Shown piece after piece: positions 1-8,549 of a DNA stretch of 34,153 nt. Under the pieces are notes generated by a model. The model saw only the letters and a list, made by a program, of their open reading frames with translations. It ran no database searches and was not told the origin of the DNA. Source of the stretch: Polyangiaceae bacterium (GTDB lineage: Bacteria > Myxococcota_A > Polyangia > Polyangiales > Polyangiaceae); NCBI GenBank assembly GCA_016933275.1, contig JAFGBI010000296.1, forward strand, positions 1 through 34,153, in the 5' to 3' direction. Positions within the stretch are counted from its first letter, which is position 1. Every line of letters starts with the position of its first letter. A program made the position numbers and the translations under genes.

Positions 1-134
1 AAACCCCCTTGCCGCCGCCGAAGCCCCAGCCATGGCCGCTTCCCGTCCTCCGTCCGGCCATCGCGGAACGCCATCGGGTCGGCGAAAGCCCTGTCCGCGC
101 GATCCGCTGTCGCTGATGATGGAACGGTGACTTG
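1..134. other. Left edge sequence without a confident gene
   Basis: No gene can be assigned here. On the minus strand an ATG at 61-59 opens a Gly-rich frame (MAGRRTGSGHGWGF...) that runs off the window edge, and a second ATG at 33-31 opens another frame. Neither has a well-spaced Shine-Dalgarno sequence. On the + strand all three frames are open for about 110-235 bases but show no recognisable protein. One of these could be the end or start of a neighbouring gene. Sequence to the left of the window would decide it. Confidence 0.3.
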
Positions 135-246
135 GAGCATGGAACCGGCAGCAGACCTCTCCAGAGGCAGCGCTGGAAACGTGTCCTCGCCTCCCATGGA
201 CGCGTTTCCAGCGCTGCCGTTGCTGTCGGCAACCTGATCGGTGCTC
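135..246 (+). repeat. Structured intergenic repeat, copy 1
   Basis: Copy 1 of a 112-base imperfect palindrome that recurs at 19359, 21332 and 25485. The core is a 21-bp hairpin with arms at 166-186 and 198-218 around an 11-base loop. Every position pairs, counting one G-T at arm position 17. An outer helix of 9 bp joins CCGGCAGCA on the left to TGCTGTCGG on the right with one G-T pair. The ends GAGCATGGA and TCGGTGCTC form a terminal helix with one G-G mismatch. This copy lacks the 21-base companion hairpin found upstream of the other three. It lies about 370 bases upstream of mraZ. The family is not one I recognise, and its function is unknown. Confidence 0.9.
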
Positions 247-525
247 TAGGGGGCCCGGTGCGGGATCTTGTTCGGCCGCTGATCTCTGGCGCATCCTGAG
301 CCACCCTGACCGGTGCGGTGCGCGCCGAGCGCCCCCGAGCGAGCCCATGAGGCGCTGCCGGCGAGGGAGGTCGAGCCAGCCGGCCCCCTCATCGAGGCGA
401 CCCGATGGCATGGCGGAGCCGTGCGTTCAGTGCTTGGGGCGCGACCGCTGAACGTATCCCCATGTAGGGCCAACGGATCCAGGAATTCCTCGGAGAATTT
501 CGGGAGTTCGAGCGCGACCGCATTG

Positions 526-554
526 TTGACACGCGAACCCTGAAACCGTACAGG
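526..554 (+). promoter_or_regulatory. Candidate sigma70-type promoter of the dcw operon
   Basis: A perfect TTGACA (526-531) is followed after 17 bases by TACAGG (549-554), which matches three of six bases of the -10 consensus. Transcription would start near 561, inside the MraZ box array and about 55 bases before mraZ. The -35 match and spacing are good and the -10 is weak. The rest of the 247-525 stretch shows no gene or other clear signal. Confidence 0.5.
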
Positions 555-566
555 ATGGTCTGTCAG

Positions 567-590
567 TGGGACGAAGTGGGAACCAGTGCC
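567..590 (+). promoter_or_regulatory. MraZ-box array (operator) before mraZ
   Basis: TGGGA occurs at 567-571 and again at 577-581, exactly 10 bp apart. A degenerate third unit, TGCC, follows at 587-590, and a TGGTC lies one base out of phase at 556-560. MraZ of E. coli is known to bind TGGGN units separated by 5 bases upstream of its own gene and to repress the dcw operon. The same spacing next to the predicted transcription start makes autoregulation by the mraZ product likely. Confidence 0.75.
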
Positions 591-617
591 GTAGATTCCC
601 AGTAAGTGGTGCCAAGG

Positions 618-1067
618 ATGTTCCGCGGGCAGTTCAAGCACAGCATCGACGCCAAGGGTCGCGTCAGCGTGCCAGTGCGCTTTCGGGACGACCTCCTTCC
701 CGACGGAAGGACCCGTTTCGTGGTAGCCCCTGACCTCTTCGATCCCTGCCTCCACATCTACCCCATGCCCGGGTGGGAGGATTTCGAGCGCAAGGTCGCC
801 GCGTTGCCGAGCATGGACCCGCACGTCGTGCGGTTCCGTCGGCTCTATGTCTCGGCCGCCACGGAGTGCGAGCTCGACCGGGTGGGTCGAATGCTGGTCC
901 CTCCCCATCTTCGAGAGCGCGCCGCGCTGCTCAAGGATGTCCTCTTTGCCGGCACTGGGCTCCGGTTCGAGCTCTGGTCCCAGGAGCGCTGGGACACCGC
1001 CGTGTCGATGACACCGACCGACATCGAGGCGATGAAACACGTCATGACGGAGCAAATAAAAGTATGA
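618..1067 (+). CDS. mraZ: Transcriptional regulator MraZ
   Basis: This 149-aa protein is the DNA-binding regulator that opens most dcw clusters; it belongs to the AbrB-like double SpoVT/AbrB fold family. The N-terminus MFRGQFKHSIDAKGRVSVP is the family hallmark, and a second half-repeat (YVSAATECELDRVGRMLVPPHLRE) follows in mid-protein. ATG 618 is chosen because the family begins MFRG; in-frame GTG codons at 606 and 609 would add three or four residues. No strong Shine-Dalgarno sequence precedes any of them. The stop overlaps the rsmH start by ATGA. It probably represses its own operon through the boxes at 567-590. Confidence 0.95.
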   Translation: MFRGQFKHSIDAKGRVSVPVRFRDDLLPDGRTRFVVAPDLFDPCLHIYPMPGWEDFERKVAALPSMDPHVVRFRRLYVSAATECELDRVGRMLVPPHLRERAALLKDVLFAGTGLRFELWSQERWDTAVSMTPTDIEAMKHVMTEQIKV

Positions 1068-1972
1068 CGATGCCTGCCATGGTCCTCGAGCCCTCGGTTC
1101 CCTACTCGCACGTCACGGTGATGCGGTCCGAGGTGGTTCGTTCGCTCGACCCCTCGCCTGGGGAAACCGTGGTCGACTGCACGCTCGGTGGCGGCGGGCA
1201 CACGGAGGCAATCCTCGACGCCTTCCCCGGGATCAGGGTCGTCGCCTTCGATCGCGACCCCGCTGCGGTCGCCGCCGCCGGGCGGCGGCTCGCTCGTTTC
1301 GGCGATCGCGTGGTGCTGGTGCGCTCGACCTTCTCCGATGTCGTGGCGCGCCTGGCGGATGCGGCGTACCTACCGGTGGCGGGGCTCGTCGCGGACCTCG
1401 GGTTGAGTTCGGCGCAGATCGAGGATCCCAGCCGGGGCATGAGCTTCCGTGCCGAAGGGCCTATCGACATGCGGATGGATCCCGACGCGGACCTCACCGC
1501 GCTCGACCTCATCGATCGGCTCGCTCAAGACGAGCTCGCCGATCTCATCTACCAACTCGGGGACGAGAAGCGGTCCCGGCGTATCTCGAGCTGCATTCGG
1601 CAGGCGCACCTCGCCGGAGAGCTCAGGACGACCCTCGACCTCAGACGGGCAATCGTGCGCGCAGTCGGTCCGCGGCGAGTCGGCGGGATCGATCCGGCGA
1701 CGCGGACCTTCCAGGCCTTGCGTATTGCCGTCAATTCGGAGCTTCGCGAGCTCGAGGCGCTGCTCGCGGCGGCACCGCAGGTGCTTCGTCCCGGTGGCGT
1801 CGCGGTGATCGTGAGCTTCCACTCGCTCGAAGATCGTCTCGTCAAGCGGGCCTTCCTGCATCGGGAGGTGTGGCAACGGCTGACGCGGAAGCCACTCCTC
1901 GCCACGGCCGCGGAGCAGGCAGAGAATCCGCGCTCGCGCAGCGCGAAGCTGCGCGCTGCGAGTCGCCTCTGA
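1064..1972 (+). CDS. rsmH: 16S rRNA m4C1402 methyltransferase RsmH (MraW)
   Basis: This 302-aa SAM-dependent methyltransferase acts on N4 of C1402 in 16S rRNA in the ribosomal P site. The SAM-binding motif DCTLGGGGHTEAIL lies near residues 37-50. GLVADLGLSSAQID-type and RTFQALRIAVNSEL segments follow, as does VSFHSLEDRLVKRAF. The C-terminus (NPRSRSAKLRAA) matches the family ending, and the length is normal. ATG 1064 overlaps the mraZ stop and has GGAG 11 bases upstream. A longer open frame extends upstream, but that part is only a shadow of mraZ. ftsL starts two bases after the stop. Confidence 0.97.
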   Translation: MTMPAMVLEPSVPYSHVTVMRSEVVRSLDPSPGETVVDCTLGGGGHTEAILDAFPGIRVVAFDRDPAAVAAAGRRLARFGDRVVLVRSTFSDVVARLADAAYLPVAGLVADLGLSSAQIEDPSRGMSFRAEGPIDMRMDPDADLTALDLIDRLAQDELADLIYQLGDEKRSRRISSCIRQAHLAGELRTTLDLRRAIVRAVGPRRVGGIDPATRTFQALRIAVNSELRELEALLAAAPQVLRPGGVAVIVSFHSLEDRLVKRAFLHREVWQRLTRKPLLATAAEQAENPRSRSAKLRAASRL

Positions 1973-1974
1973 CG

Positions 1975-2376
1975 ATGGTGGCCATGCGCACGCGCTCGTT
2001 CCTCACCCTGTGGACGCTGGCGGTCGTGGCCGCTACGAGCGCGTTCACCTTCTCGTTGGCGCTCCGGGTTCGTTCCATCGAGCTCGGCTACGAACTCGGT
2101 CAATCGCACGGTCGCGTTGCGCGCCTTCGCGAGGTGAAACGAGTGCTCGAGCTCGAGCTGGCGAGCTACCGGACCCCGGAACGGATCGATTTCGTTGCCC
2201 GCGCGTTGCTCGGCATGAGCGAGCCGAGCCCGGACCGCATTCTCTCGGCGGGGCCGAGCCCGGACGCAGACGACGGGGCCGAGGGAGATCCGATCGCGAA
2301 GGGCGGGGAAACCGATCCTGGGCTAGGGGAGGGCCCCACCGCTGCCCAGCGGCTGGAGGCGAAGGCGAAGCCATGA
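1975..2376 (+). CDS. ftsL: Cell division protein FtsL
   Basis: This 133-aa bitopic membrane protein is identified by position between rsmH and ftsI and by architecture rather than sequence, because FtsL is poorly conserved. It has a short basic N-terminus, one transmembrane helix at about residues 8-30 and a heptad-like coiled coil at about 33-65 ending in ELASYRTPERIDFVARALLGM, the typical FtsL tail. An acidic, Gly/Pro-rich extension of about 45 residues follows. FtsL joins FtsB and FtsQ in the complex that activates FtsW-FtsI. ATG 1975 lies two bases after the rsmH stop; ATG 1984 is an alternative. The stop overlaps the ftsI start (ATGA). Confidence 0.85.
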   Translation: MVAMRTRSFLTLWTLAVVAATSAFTFSLALRVRSIELGYELGQSHGRVARLREVKRVLELELASYRTPERIDFVARALLGMSEPSPDRILSAGPSPDADDGAEGDPIAKGGETDPGLGEGPTAAQRLEAKAKP

Positions 2377-4457
2377 ACAGCGCGCAGCTCTCGGGACGCG
2401 GCGGTCGCTGGGTTCGGATGCGGATGGGGCTCTTGTGCGGCTTCCTTGCGGTCGGCCTCGGGGTGCTCGTTGCCACGAGCTACCAGCTCATGGCGAGTGA
2501 CGGCAAGGCCTGGCGGGAGCTCGCAGAGCAACAGCGCCAGCGGCGGCTCCATGTGGTTCCCAAGCGGGGCACCATCTACGACCGAAACGGGAGCGCGTTG
2601 GCGATCACCGTCGAGGTTCCGAGCGTCTCCCTCGACGCCGTCGAGCTGCTACGCGGGGTCCCCGGCCGAGACGTGCCGGGAGTGGCTCGCGAGGCAGCGA
2701 ACGCCATCGCGGAGGCGCTCGGCCTGGACCCCGCGGTCGTCGAGCGGAGGATCCTCGAGAAGCGCCGCTTCGCCTGGCTCAAACGGCGCATCTCCGAGGG
2801 CGAAGCCGTGGCCATCCGGGCCCTATCATCCACGGAATCGGCAGGTCGACGGCGGGTGCGTGGCCTGCTCGTCGAAGGAGAGGGTCAGCGCTTCTACCCG
2901 CGGCGAGCGCTTGGGGGGCCGCTCCTCGGTTTCGTTGCTCCCGACGGGGAGGGTAAGGACGGACTCGAACTCGGGCTCGACGACAACCTGAAGGGTCACG
3001 TCGAGCTCCTCCGCGGGCTTCGCGATCGCTCGGGTCGCCTGCTGCTCGCCGACGGGATCCAGGACGAACGGGCGCTGGCCGGGCACGACGTCCAGCTGAC
3101 GATCGATCAGGGTATTCAATTCGTGGCCGAGCGCGAACTGGAGGCCGCGGTCCGGATCTTCGAGGCCTCGGGGGGATCGGTCATCGTCGTCGATCCGTTC
3201 ACCGGCGAGCTCCTCGCGCTCGCCAATTGGCCTGGGTATAACCCCAACGACTATCGCACGAGTGCGGTCGAACAGCGCCGCAATCGATCGGTGTCGGATA
3301 CGTACGAACCGGGGTCGTCCGTCAAGATCTTCACGTTGGCGGTTGGGTTGGCCCATGGAGCGATCGCGCCGACCCAGCGGCTCTACTGCGAGAAGGGGAT
3401 GATGCAGGTCGACAACGTCACCATCCGGGACACCCATCCCTCGGAGTGGCTCTCGGTCGCGGACGTGCTTGCCATTTCGTCCAACATTTGCGCGGCGAAG
3501 GTGGGGCTGAGCCTCGGGGGCGCCAAGCTGTACGAGGGGTTTCGTCGCTTCGGCTTCGGCGAGGCGTCGGGGATGCCCGTTCCGGGTGAGGCATCGGGCA
3601 CCCTCCGACCCCGAGGACGTCCCTGGGTGCAGGTCGAGACGGCGTCCGCGGCCTTCGGACAGGGTATTGGGGTGACCAACCTGCAGATGGCGATGGGCGT
3701 GGCGGCGCTCGCCAACGGCGGCGAGCTGATGGAGCCCATCCTCGTCCGGCGAGTCGCCACCGCCACCGGAGAGGTGGTTCGGGAGGCCGTTCCGCGGGTG
3801 CGGCGCCGGGCCGTCTCCGCTCGGGTCGCGCGCACCGTCGCGGAGCTGATGGTCGCGGTCACCGAGGGTGAGGGGACCGGCACCGAGGCAGCGATCGAGG
3901 GCTACCGTGTCGCCGGCAAGACCGCGACGGCGCAGAAGACCGATCCCCGCACGGGCAGGTACTCCCTGGATGACTACATCGCCTCCTTCGTTGGCTTCGT
4001 CCCTGCCGAGAAGCCGGTGGTCGCGATCGCGGTGATGGTCGACTCACCACGGGTTGACCATGCCGGCGGGAACGTGGCTGCGCCCATCTTCCGTCGCGTG
4101 GGCGCCATGGCGCTCACCTACTACGGGCTCCTCCCGCAAGGGACCAAGCCGACCCCGGTGGCGGACCTTGCCCAGGCGCCGGACCCCGCCCAGGCGACCT
4201 ATGAGGTCCTTCGCCGGTCAGAAGGGAAGAAACCTCCCGTCCAGGAGGTGGCGGGAGCCGGCGCTGTTCGAGAGGGGCAGGTACGGGTACCGGACATGAC
4301 AGGGTGGCCTGCTCGGGAGGCGGTTCGGCGCGCAGTGGAGCTCGGTGTGACGCCCGAGGTGCAGGGAACCGGGCTCCTGTCGAGACAGGTGCCCACGCCG
4401 GGAACCGTCGTATCCAAGGGCGAAAAGCTGACTTTGGTCTTCGAACCTGCCACATAG
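2373..4457 (+). CDS. ftsI: Septal transpeptidase FtsI (PBP3) with C-terminal PASTA domain
   Basis: This 694-aa class B penicillin-binding protein crosslinks septal peptidoglycan. A transmembrane helix lies at about residues 18-37, followed by the dimerisation/pedestal domain (RGTIYDRNGSALA) and the transpeptidase domain. Catalytic motifs are S315-S-V-K318 and S369-S-N371. The third motif reads K516-T-A518, not the usual K-T-G. A single PASTA domain (about 637-692, VPDMTGWPAREAV...) ends the protein. PASTA is usual in Gram-positive PBPs and is also seen in some deltaproteobacterial FtsI proteins; it makes this one longer than E. coli FtsI (588 aa). ATG 2373 overlaps the ftsL stop, with GAAGG seven bases upstream. 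murE starts after a 5-base gap. Confidence 0.96.
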   Translation: MNSAQLSGRGGRWVRMRMGLLCGFLAVGLGVLVATSYQLMASDGKAWRELAEQQRQRRLHVVPKRGTIYDRNGSALAITVEVPSVSLDAVELLRGVPGRDVPGVAREAANAIAEALGLDPAVVERRILEKRRFAWLKRRISEGEAVAIRALSSTESAGRRRVRGLLVEGEGQRFYPRRALGGPLLGFVAPDGEGKDGLELGLDDNLKGHVELLRGLRDRSGRLLLADGIQDERALAGHDVQLTIDQGIQFVAERELEAAVRIFEASGGSVIVVDPFTGELLALANWPGYNPNDYRTSAVEQRRNRSVSDTYEPGSSVKIFTLAVGLAHGAIAPTQRLYCEKGMMQVDNVTIRDTHPSEWLSVADVLAISSNICAAKVGLSLGGAKLYEGFRRFGFGEASGMPVPGEASGTLRPRGRPWVQVETASAAFGQGIGVTNLQMAMGVAALANGGELMEPILVRRVATATGEVVREAVPRVRRRAVSARVARTVAELMVAVTEGEGTGTEAAIEGYRVAGKTATAQKTDPRTGRYSLDDYIASFVGFVPAEKPVVAIAVMVDSPRVDHAGGNVAAPIFRRVGAMALTYYGLLPQGTKPTPVADLAQAPDPAQATYEVLRRSEGKKPPVQEVAGAGAVREGQVRVPDMTGWPAREAVRRAVELGVTPEVQGTGLLSRQVPTPGTVVSKGEKLTLVFEPAT

Positions 4458-4462
4458 CTCGC

Positions 4463-5980
4463 ATGCCTTCGTCTACCCCTCCGTCGTCGCCGACCCTGGC
4501 CGAGCTCGCGGCGGCGCTGGGACACTTGGGGGCGGAGCTCACGGATCCGTCGATGGCCGCGAGGGTGGTCGTGCGCGACCTGCGCCAGGATTCCCGGGAG
4601 GTGCGGCCCGGTGATCTGTTCGCCGCCCGCTCAGGTGTGGCGACCAGCGGGATAGCCTTCGTCGGCGACGCCATCGGACATGGCGCCTGCGCCGTGATGG
4701 TCGAGCGGGGGGCCAACATCGAGTCCGTCGGCGTGCCGGTGCTCTCGGTGACGTCGATACGGTCAGCCATCGGGCTAGCTGCGGAGGTCGTCCACGGGTA
4801 CCCCTCGCGGACGCTCGGCGGAGTCGCCATTACCGGCACCAACGGCAAGACCACGACCGCCTGGCTCGTCGAGCGAGCCATTCGAGGATCCGGCGGTCAA
4901 GCTGCCAGGCTGGGTACGGTGGGATTCGCCCTTGGCGACGAGACCTGGGAATCCTGCCTCACGACGCCCGAGCCCGACATGGTGTCGCGCTTCCTCGCCC
5001 GGGCCCGTGAGGCTGGCGCGACCCATTTCGTGATGGAAGCCTCGAGCCACGCTCTGGCCCAGGGGCGGATCGATGCGCTCCGTTTGCGGGTGGCTGCGTT
5101 CAGCAATCTCACCCAGGACCACCTCGATTTCCATGGCAACATGGGAGAGTACGCGGGGAAGAAGGCGCGCCTGTTCACCGAACTCGACCCGCTGTCTTCG
5201 GTGATCAACGTCGATGATGGGTTCGGACGGGAGCTTGCCTCGCGCGCTCGCGGGCGGGTGTCTCGGGTGAGCCGCCACCCCGGAGCCGATGTCTTCCCTG
5301 AGTGGTTCACCGCGGACGCGGCGGGAACGCGCGCGCGAGTGGTCTTGCCGAGCGGGAGTGTCGAGTTCTCGTCGCCGCTGGTAGGGACCCACAACCTCGA
5401 CAACCTCCTGCTTGCCCTGGGGATCGTGGATGCTCTCGGCCTCGACGCGGGACGCGCCGCCCAGGCACTCGCGGACGCACCACCGGTACCCGGGCGCCTC
5501 GAGCGCTGCGATGGGCCGGCGGACGATGTCGTCGTCCTCGTCGACTATGCCCACACGCCGGACGCCCTCCAACGGGCGCTGGCCGCCGTTCGGGGGCTCA
5601 CGACGGGCAGCTTGCGATGTGTTTTCGGTTGCGGTGGGGATCGGGATCCGACCAAGCGCGCGTCGATGGGCGACGCCGTCGGACGCGGCGCGGATTTCGC
5701 GATCGTGACCAACGACAATCCGCGCACCGAGGATCCGAGGCGGATCGCCGACGCGATCGAGCCCGGCCTTCGTCCCCACGGGATCCCGTATGAGGTCGTG
5801 CTCGATAGGGCGCTCGCCATCGAGCGGGCGGTCGTCGGTGCCGCCTCTGGGGACGTGATCCTCATCGCGGGCAAGGGCCACGAGCCCTACCAGATCTTCG
5901 GGACCGTCAAGCGTCCCTTCGATGATCGGGACGAGGGGCGTCGGGCGCTCGCACTCCGCCGAGCAGCGAGGACGACCTGA
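4463..5980 (+). CDS. murE: UDP-MurNAc-L-Ala-D-Glu:meso-diaminopimelate ligase MurE
   Basis: This 505-aa cytoplasmic Mur ligase adds the third residue of the stem peptide using ATP. The P-loop is GTNGKTTT with G125 and K129. Further Mur motifs are EASSHAL, FSNLTQDHLDFHG and DYAHTPDAL. The motif D418-N-P-R421 in TNDNPRTEDP is the signature of enzymes that choose meso-diaminopimelate rather than lysine, so the peptidoglycan is expected to be of the DAP type. The start ATG lies five bases after the ftsI stop and has no evident Shine-Dalgarno sequence, consistent with reinitiation. The stop and the murF start share one base (TGATG). Confidence 0.96.
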   Translation: MPSSTPPSSPTLAELAAALGHLGAELTDPSMAARVVVRDLRQDSREVRPGDLFAARSGVATSGIAFVGDAIGHGACAVMVERGANIESVGVPVLSVTSIRSAIGLAAEVVHGYPSRTLGGVAITGTNGKTTTAWLVERAIRGSGGQAARLGTVGFALGDETWESCLTTPEPDMVSRFLARAREAGATHFVMEASSHALAQGRIDALRLRVAAFSNLTQDHLDFHGNMGEYAGKKARLFTELDPLSSVINVDDGFGRELASRARGRVSRVSRHPGADVFPEWFTADAAGTRARVVLPSGSVEFSSPLVGTHNLDNLLLALGIVDALGLDAGRAAQALADAPPVPGRLERCDGPADDVVVLVDYAHTPDALQRALAAVRGLTTGSLRCVFGCGGDRDPTKRASMGDAVGRGADFAIVTNDNPRTEDPRRIADAIEPGLRPHGIPYEVVLDRALAIERAVVGAASGDVILIAGKGHEPYQIFGTVKRPFDDRDEGRRALALRRAARTT

Positions 5981-7416
5981 TGGCGACGCCGATCCCCGCG
6001 AACCGAACCGTCCTCACCGTCACCGAGATCGCCCAGGCGACCGGCGGAAGCATCCGTGGGGGTACCACGGCGGGTGTACAGGGAGTCGCCACCGACACCC
6101 GCATCGACCTTCGCGGCAAGCTCTTCGTAGCGCTCGCGGGGGAGCGCTTCGATGGGCACGGATTCGTCCCCCAGGCCGTGGCAGGTGGGGGGGCGGGGGT
6201 CATGCTCTCGCGGGACGTGCCGGTGCCCGGTGGAGCCTTCGTCGTTCGCGTTCCCGACACCCTCGTCGCGCTCGGGGAGCTCGCTCGGTTTCATCGCCTG
6301 CGGTGGGGCGGACGGGCGGTGGCCATCGGTGGTTCGGCAGGGAAGACGACCACTCGGGCCGTCGCCAGCGCCCTGCTTTCCTCGGTGCTTGGAGACGAGG
6401 TCGCCTTCCAGCGCGGTAACCTCAACAATCTAGTCGGCGTCCCGATGGTCCTGCTCACCGTCGCCGTCCCCGAGCGCGTGGTGGTGGTGGAGGTGGGGAC
6501 CAACGCGACCGGCGAAGTGCCGCGCCTTGCCCGGATCGTGGCCCCCGACGTGGCCGTACTCACGCTGATCGACCTCGAGCACACGGAGGGGCTCGGCGAC
6601 CTCGACGGGATCGAGCAGGAGGAGGGGTCGCTCCTGGCGGCCCTCGCGCCCGAGGGTGTCGCCGTGGGCAATGTCGATGACGAACGCGTGCGCCGCCAGC
6701 TCGCGCGGAGCCCGGCGAGGCGCCGGCTCGGCTACGGAACCAACGAGGCGGCCGACTATCGGATCGTGGCCCGGCGCTCGCTCGGCCCCCAGGCGGCCCA
6801 CTTGCGGCTCACCCGACCGACTGGGGATCCCCTGGAGGTGACCACCGCGCTGCTCGGCTTGCCCGGGGCGTTGGCGGTCGCGGCGGGCGTTGCTGCGGTC
6901 GAGGCGGTGCTCGACCGAGCTCTCTCCGCTGGCGAGGTGGAGTCGGCGCTCTGCCGTGGTGACGCATGGGAGCCCGGGCGCCTAACTCCCGTTGAGCTCG
7001 CGGACGGCACGCTGGTGCTCGATGACACCTACAACGCGAACCCAGGCAGCATGACCAGTTCGATCGAAGTCGCGCGCGAAATGGCACGGGAGCGTTCCGC
7101 GAGGCTCGTGCTCGTGCTTGGCGAGATGCGAGAACTGGGGGCGCTGGCTGTGGCCGAACATCGCCGTCTCGGAGCCGACCTCGTGGCGGTGGCACCTGCT
7201 GCTGTGGTGGGGGTGGGCGGCGACGCCGAGCACTTGGTCGGCGCAGCGCGGGCTGCCGGTCTGGTCGCGGAATTCGCGGCCGACGCTTCGTCTGCGCAGC
7301 CGCTGGTGGCTGCACACGTGCAGGCGGGTGACGTCGTGCTGGTGAAGGCGTCTCGGGGGGTGCGCGCGGAGCGTCTCGTCGAGGGGCTCGTCGAAGCGCG
7401 GCGAGGGGAGCCGTGA
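5980..7416 (+). CDS. murF: UDP-MurNAc-tripeptide:D-Ala-D-Ala ligase MurF
   Basis: This 478-aa ATP-dependent Mur ligase attaches D-Ala-D-Ala to complete UDP-MurNAc-pentapeptide in the cytoplasm. The N-terminal substrate domain includes GVATDTRIDLRGKLFVAL. The P-loop GGSAGKTTT has its Lys at residue 122. FQRGNLNNLVGVP and DDTYNANPGSM are typical MurF motifs, and the C-terminal domain contains VLGEMRELG. GAGGA at 5968-5972 sits seven bases before ATG 5980. The donor dipeptide ligase (ddl) is not in this window. The stop overlaps the GTG start of mraY. Confidence 0.96.
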   Translation: MATPIPANRTVLTVTEIAQATGGSIRGGTTAGVQGVATDTRIDLRGKLFVALAGERFDGHGFVPQAVAGGGAGVMLSRDVPVPGGAFVVRVPDTLVALGELARFHRLRWGGRAVAIGGSAGKTTTRAVASALLSSVLGDEVAFQRGNLNNLVGVPMVLLTVAVPERVVVVEVGTNATGEVPRLARIVAPDVAVLTLIDLEHTEGLGDLDGIEQEEGSLLAALAPEGVAVGNVDDERVRRQLARSPARRRLGYGTNEAADYRIVARRSLGPQAAHLRLTRPTGDPLEVTTALLGLPGALAVAAGVAAVEAVLDRALSAGEVESALCRGDAWEPGRLTPVELADGTLVLDDTYNANPGSMTSSIEVAREMARERSARLVLVLGEMRELGALAVAEHRRLGADLVAVAPAAVVGVGGDAEHLVGAARAAGLVAEFAADASSAQPLVAAHVQAGDVVLVKASRGVRAERLVEGLVEARRGEP

Positions 7417-8543
7417 TCTACGAGCTACTGTACCCCTTGAGCCAGAAGTTCGGTTGGGCGAGCGTTCTCAACGTCCTCCGATACACGCCATTTCGCGCGA
7501 TCCTCGCCATCATCACGGCGATGCTCATGAGCTTCCTCGTGGCCCCGTGGTTCATCAAGAAGCTCCGGGGCAAGCAGATCAGCCAGATCATCCGGGAGGA
7601 GGGGCCTGAGACGCACCTCGCGAAGGCCGGTACCCCTACCATGGGCGGGTCGCTCATTCTGATCAGCGCCCTGGTCCCGACGATGATGTGGGCGGACGTG
7701 AACAACGTGTTCGTGCTGGCGGCGGCGCTCGTCACGGCCGGCTACGGCTTGGTTGGCTATATCGACGACCGTCTCAAGATCAAGGGGCTCAACACCCGCG
7801 GTTTGCCGGGACGTTACAAGATCCTGCTCCAGATCCTGATCGGGGGCGTCGTCCTCGGGTACCTCTATCTGAGCGACTCCGGGCTCCCCAAGGAGTGGCT
7901 CGAGATTCGGGGGCGCCTCAGCGTTCCGTTCCTGGCCTTTGCCAAGCACCCCGTGGCGGTTCCGGCTTGGGCATATCTCGCGTTCGCGTTGTTCGTGGTG
8001 GTCGCGACCAGCAACGCGGTTAACCTCACGGATGGGCTCGACGGCCTCGCCATTGGCCCGGTGATGGTCTCCACGAGCGTGTACTCGATCTGGGCATACG
8101 TGGCCGGCCTGGTCGCGTTTGGCCAACCCGTGGCGCGGTACCTCGACATCCCGGGCTTCCAGGAGATGAGCGAGCTCGCGGTGTTCGGATCGGCGCTCAT
8201 CGGTGCGGGGGTGGGCTTCCTCTGGTACAATACCTATCCGGCGCAGGTGTTCATGGGGGACGTCGGGTCGCTCGCGCTCGGCGGTGGGCTCGGCATGATG
8301 GCCGTCTTGACCAAGAACGAGCTCTTGAGCGTCCTGGTCGGGGGCGTCTTCTTCGTCGAGGCGCTCAGCGTCATCACCCAGGTGACCTCATATAAGCTCT
8401 TCAAGAAGCGGGTGTTCTTGATGGCGCCGATCCATCACCATTACGAGAAGCTCGGCTGGCCGGAGCCCAAGATCATAGTTCGCTTCTGGATCGTATCCGT
8501 TCTCTTGGCCCTCGTCGGTCTGGCGTCGTTGAAGCTCCGGTGA
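7413..8543 (+). CDS. mraY: Phospho-MurNAc-pentapeptide transferase MraY
   Basis: This 376-aa polytopic inner-membrane enzyme transfers phospho-MurNAc-pentapeptide to undecaprenyl phosphate to give lipid I. About ten hydrophobic segments are visible. Catalytic and Mg-binding motifs are D118-D119 (YIDDRLKI), NAVNLTDGLDGLA around D207, FMGDVGSLALGG with D283, and the His-rich loop APIHHHYEKLGW. The length is slightly above E. coli MraY (360). The GTG start overlaps the murF stop (GTGA), and the purine-rich GAGGGGAG directly before it can serve as ribosome-binding site. murD follows after six bases. Confidence 0.97.
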   Translation: MIYELLYPLSQKFGWASVLNVLRYTPFRAILAIITAMLMSFLVAPWFIKKLRGKQISQIIREEGPETHLAKAGTPTMGGSLILISALVPTMMWADVNNVFVLAAALVTAGYGLVGYIDDRLKIKGLNTRGLPGRYKILLQILIGGVVLGYLYLSDSGLPKEWLEIRGRLSVPFLAFAKHPVAVPAWAYLAFALFVVVATSNAVNLTDGLDGLAIGPVMVSTSVYSIWAYVAGLVAFGQPVARYLDIPGFQEMSELAVFGSALIGAGVGFLWYNTYPAQVFMGDVGSLALGGGLGMMAVLTKNELLSVLVGGVFFVEALSVITQVTSYKLFKKRVFLMAPIHHHYEKLGWPEPKIIVRFWIVSVLLALVGLASLKLR

Positions 8544-8549
8544 GGTGTC

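Noticed and set aside
313..543. 76-aa + strand open frame upstream of mraZ
   Set aside because: It overlaps the dcw promoter, has atypical composition and no ribosome-binding site.
246..1055. 269-aa minus-strand open frame across mraZ and its upstream region
   Set aside because: It lies mostly opposite mraZ, has Arg/His/Pro-rich composition typical of an antisense shadow in GC-rich DNA, and shows no recognisable domain.
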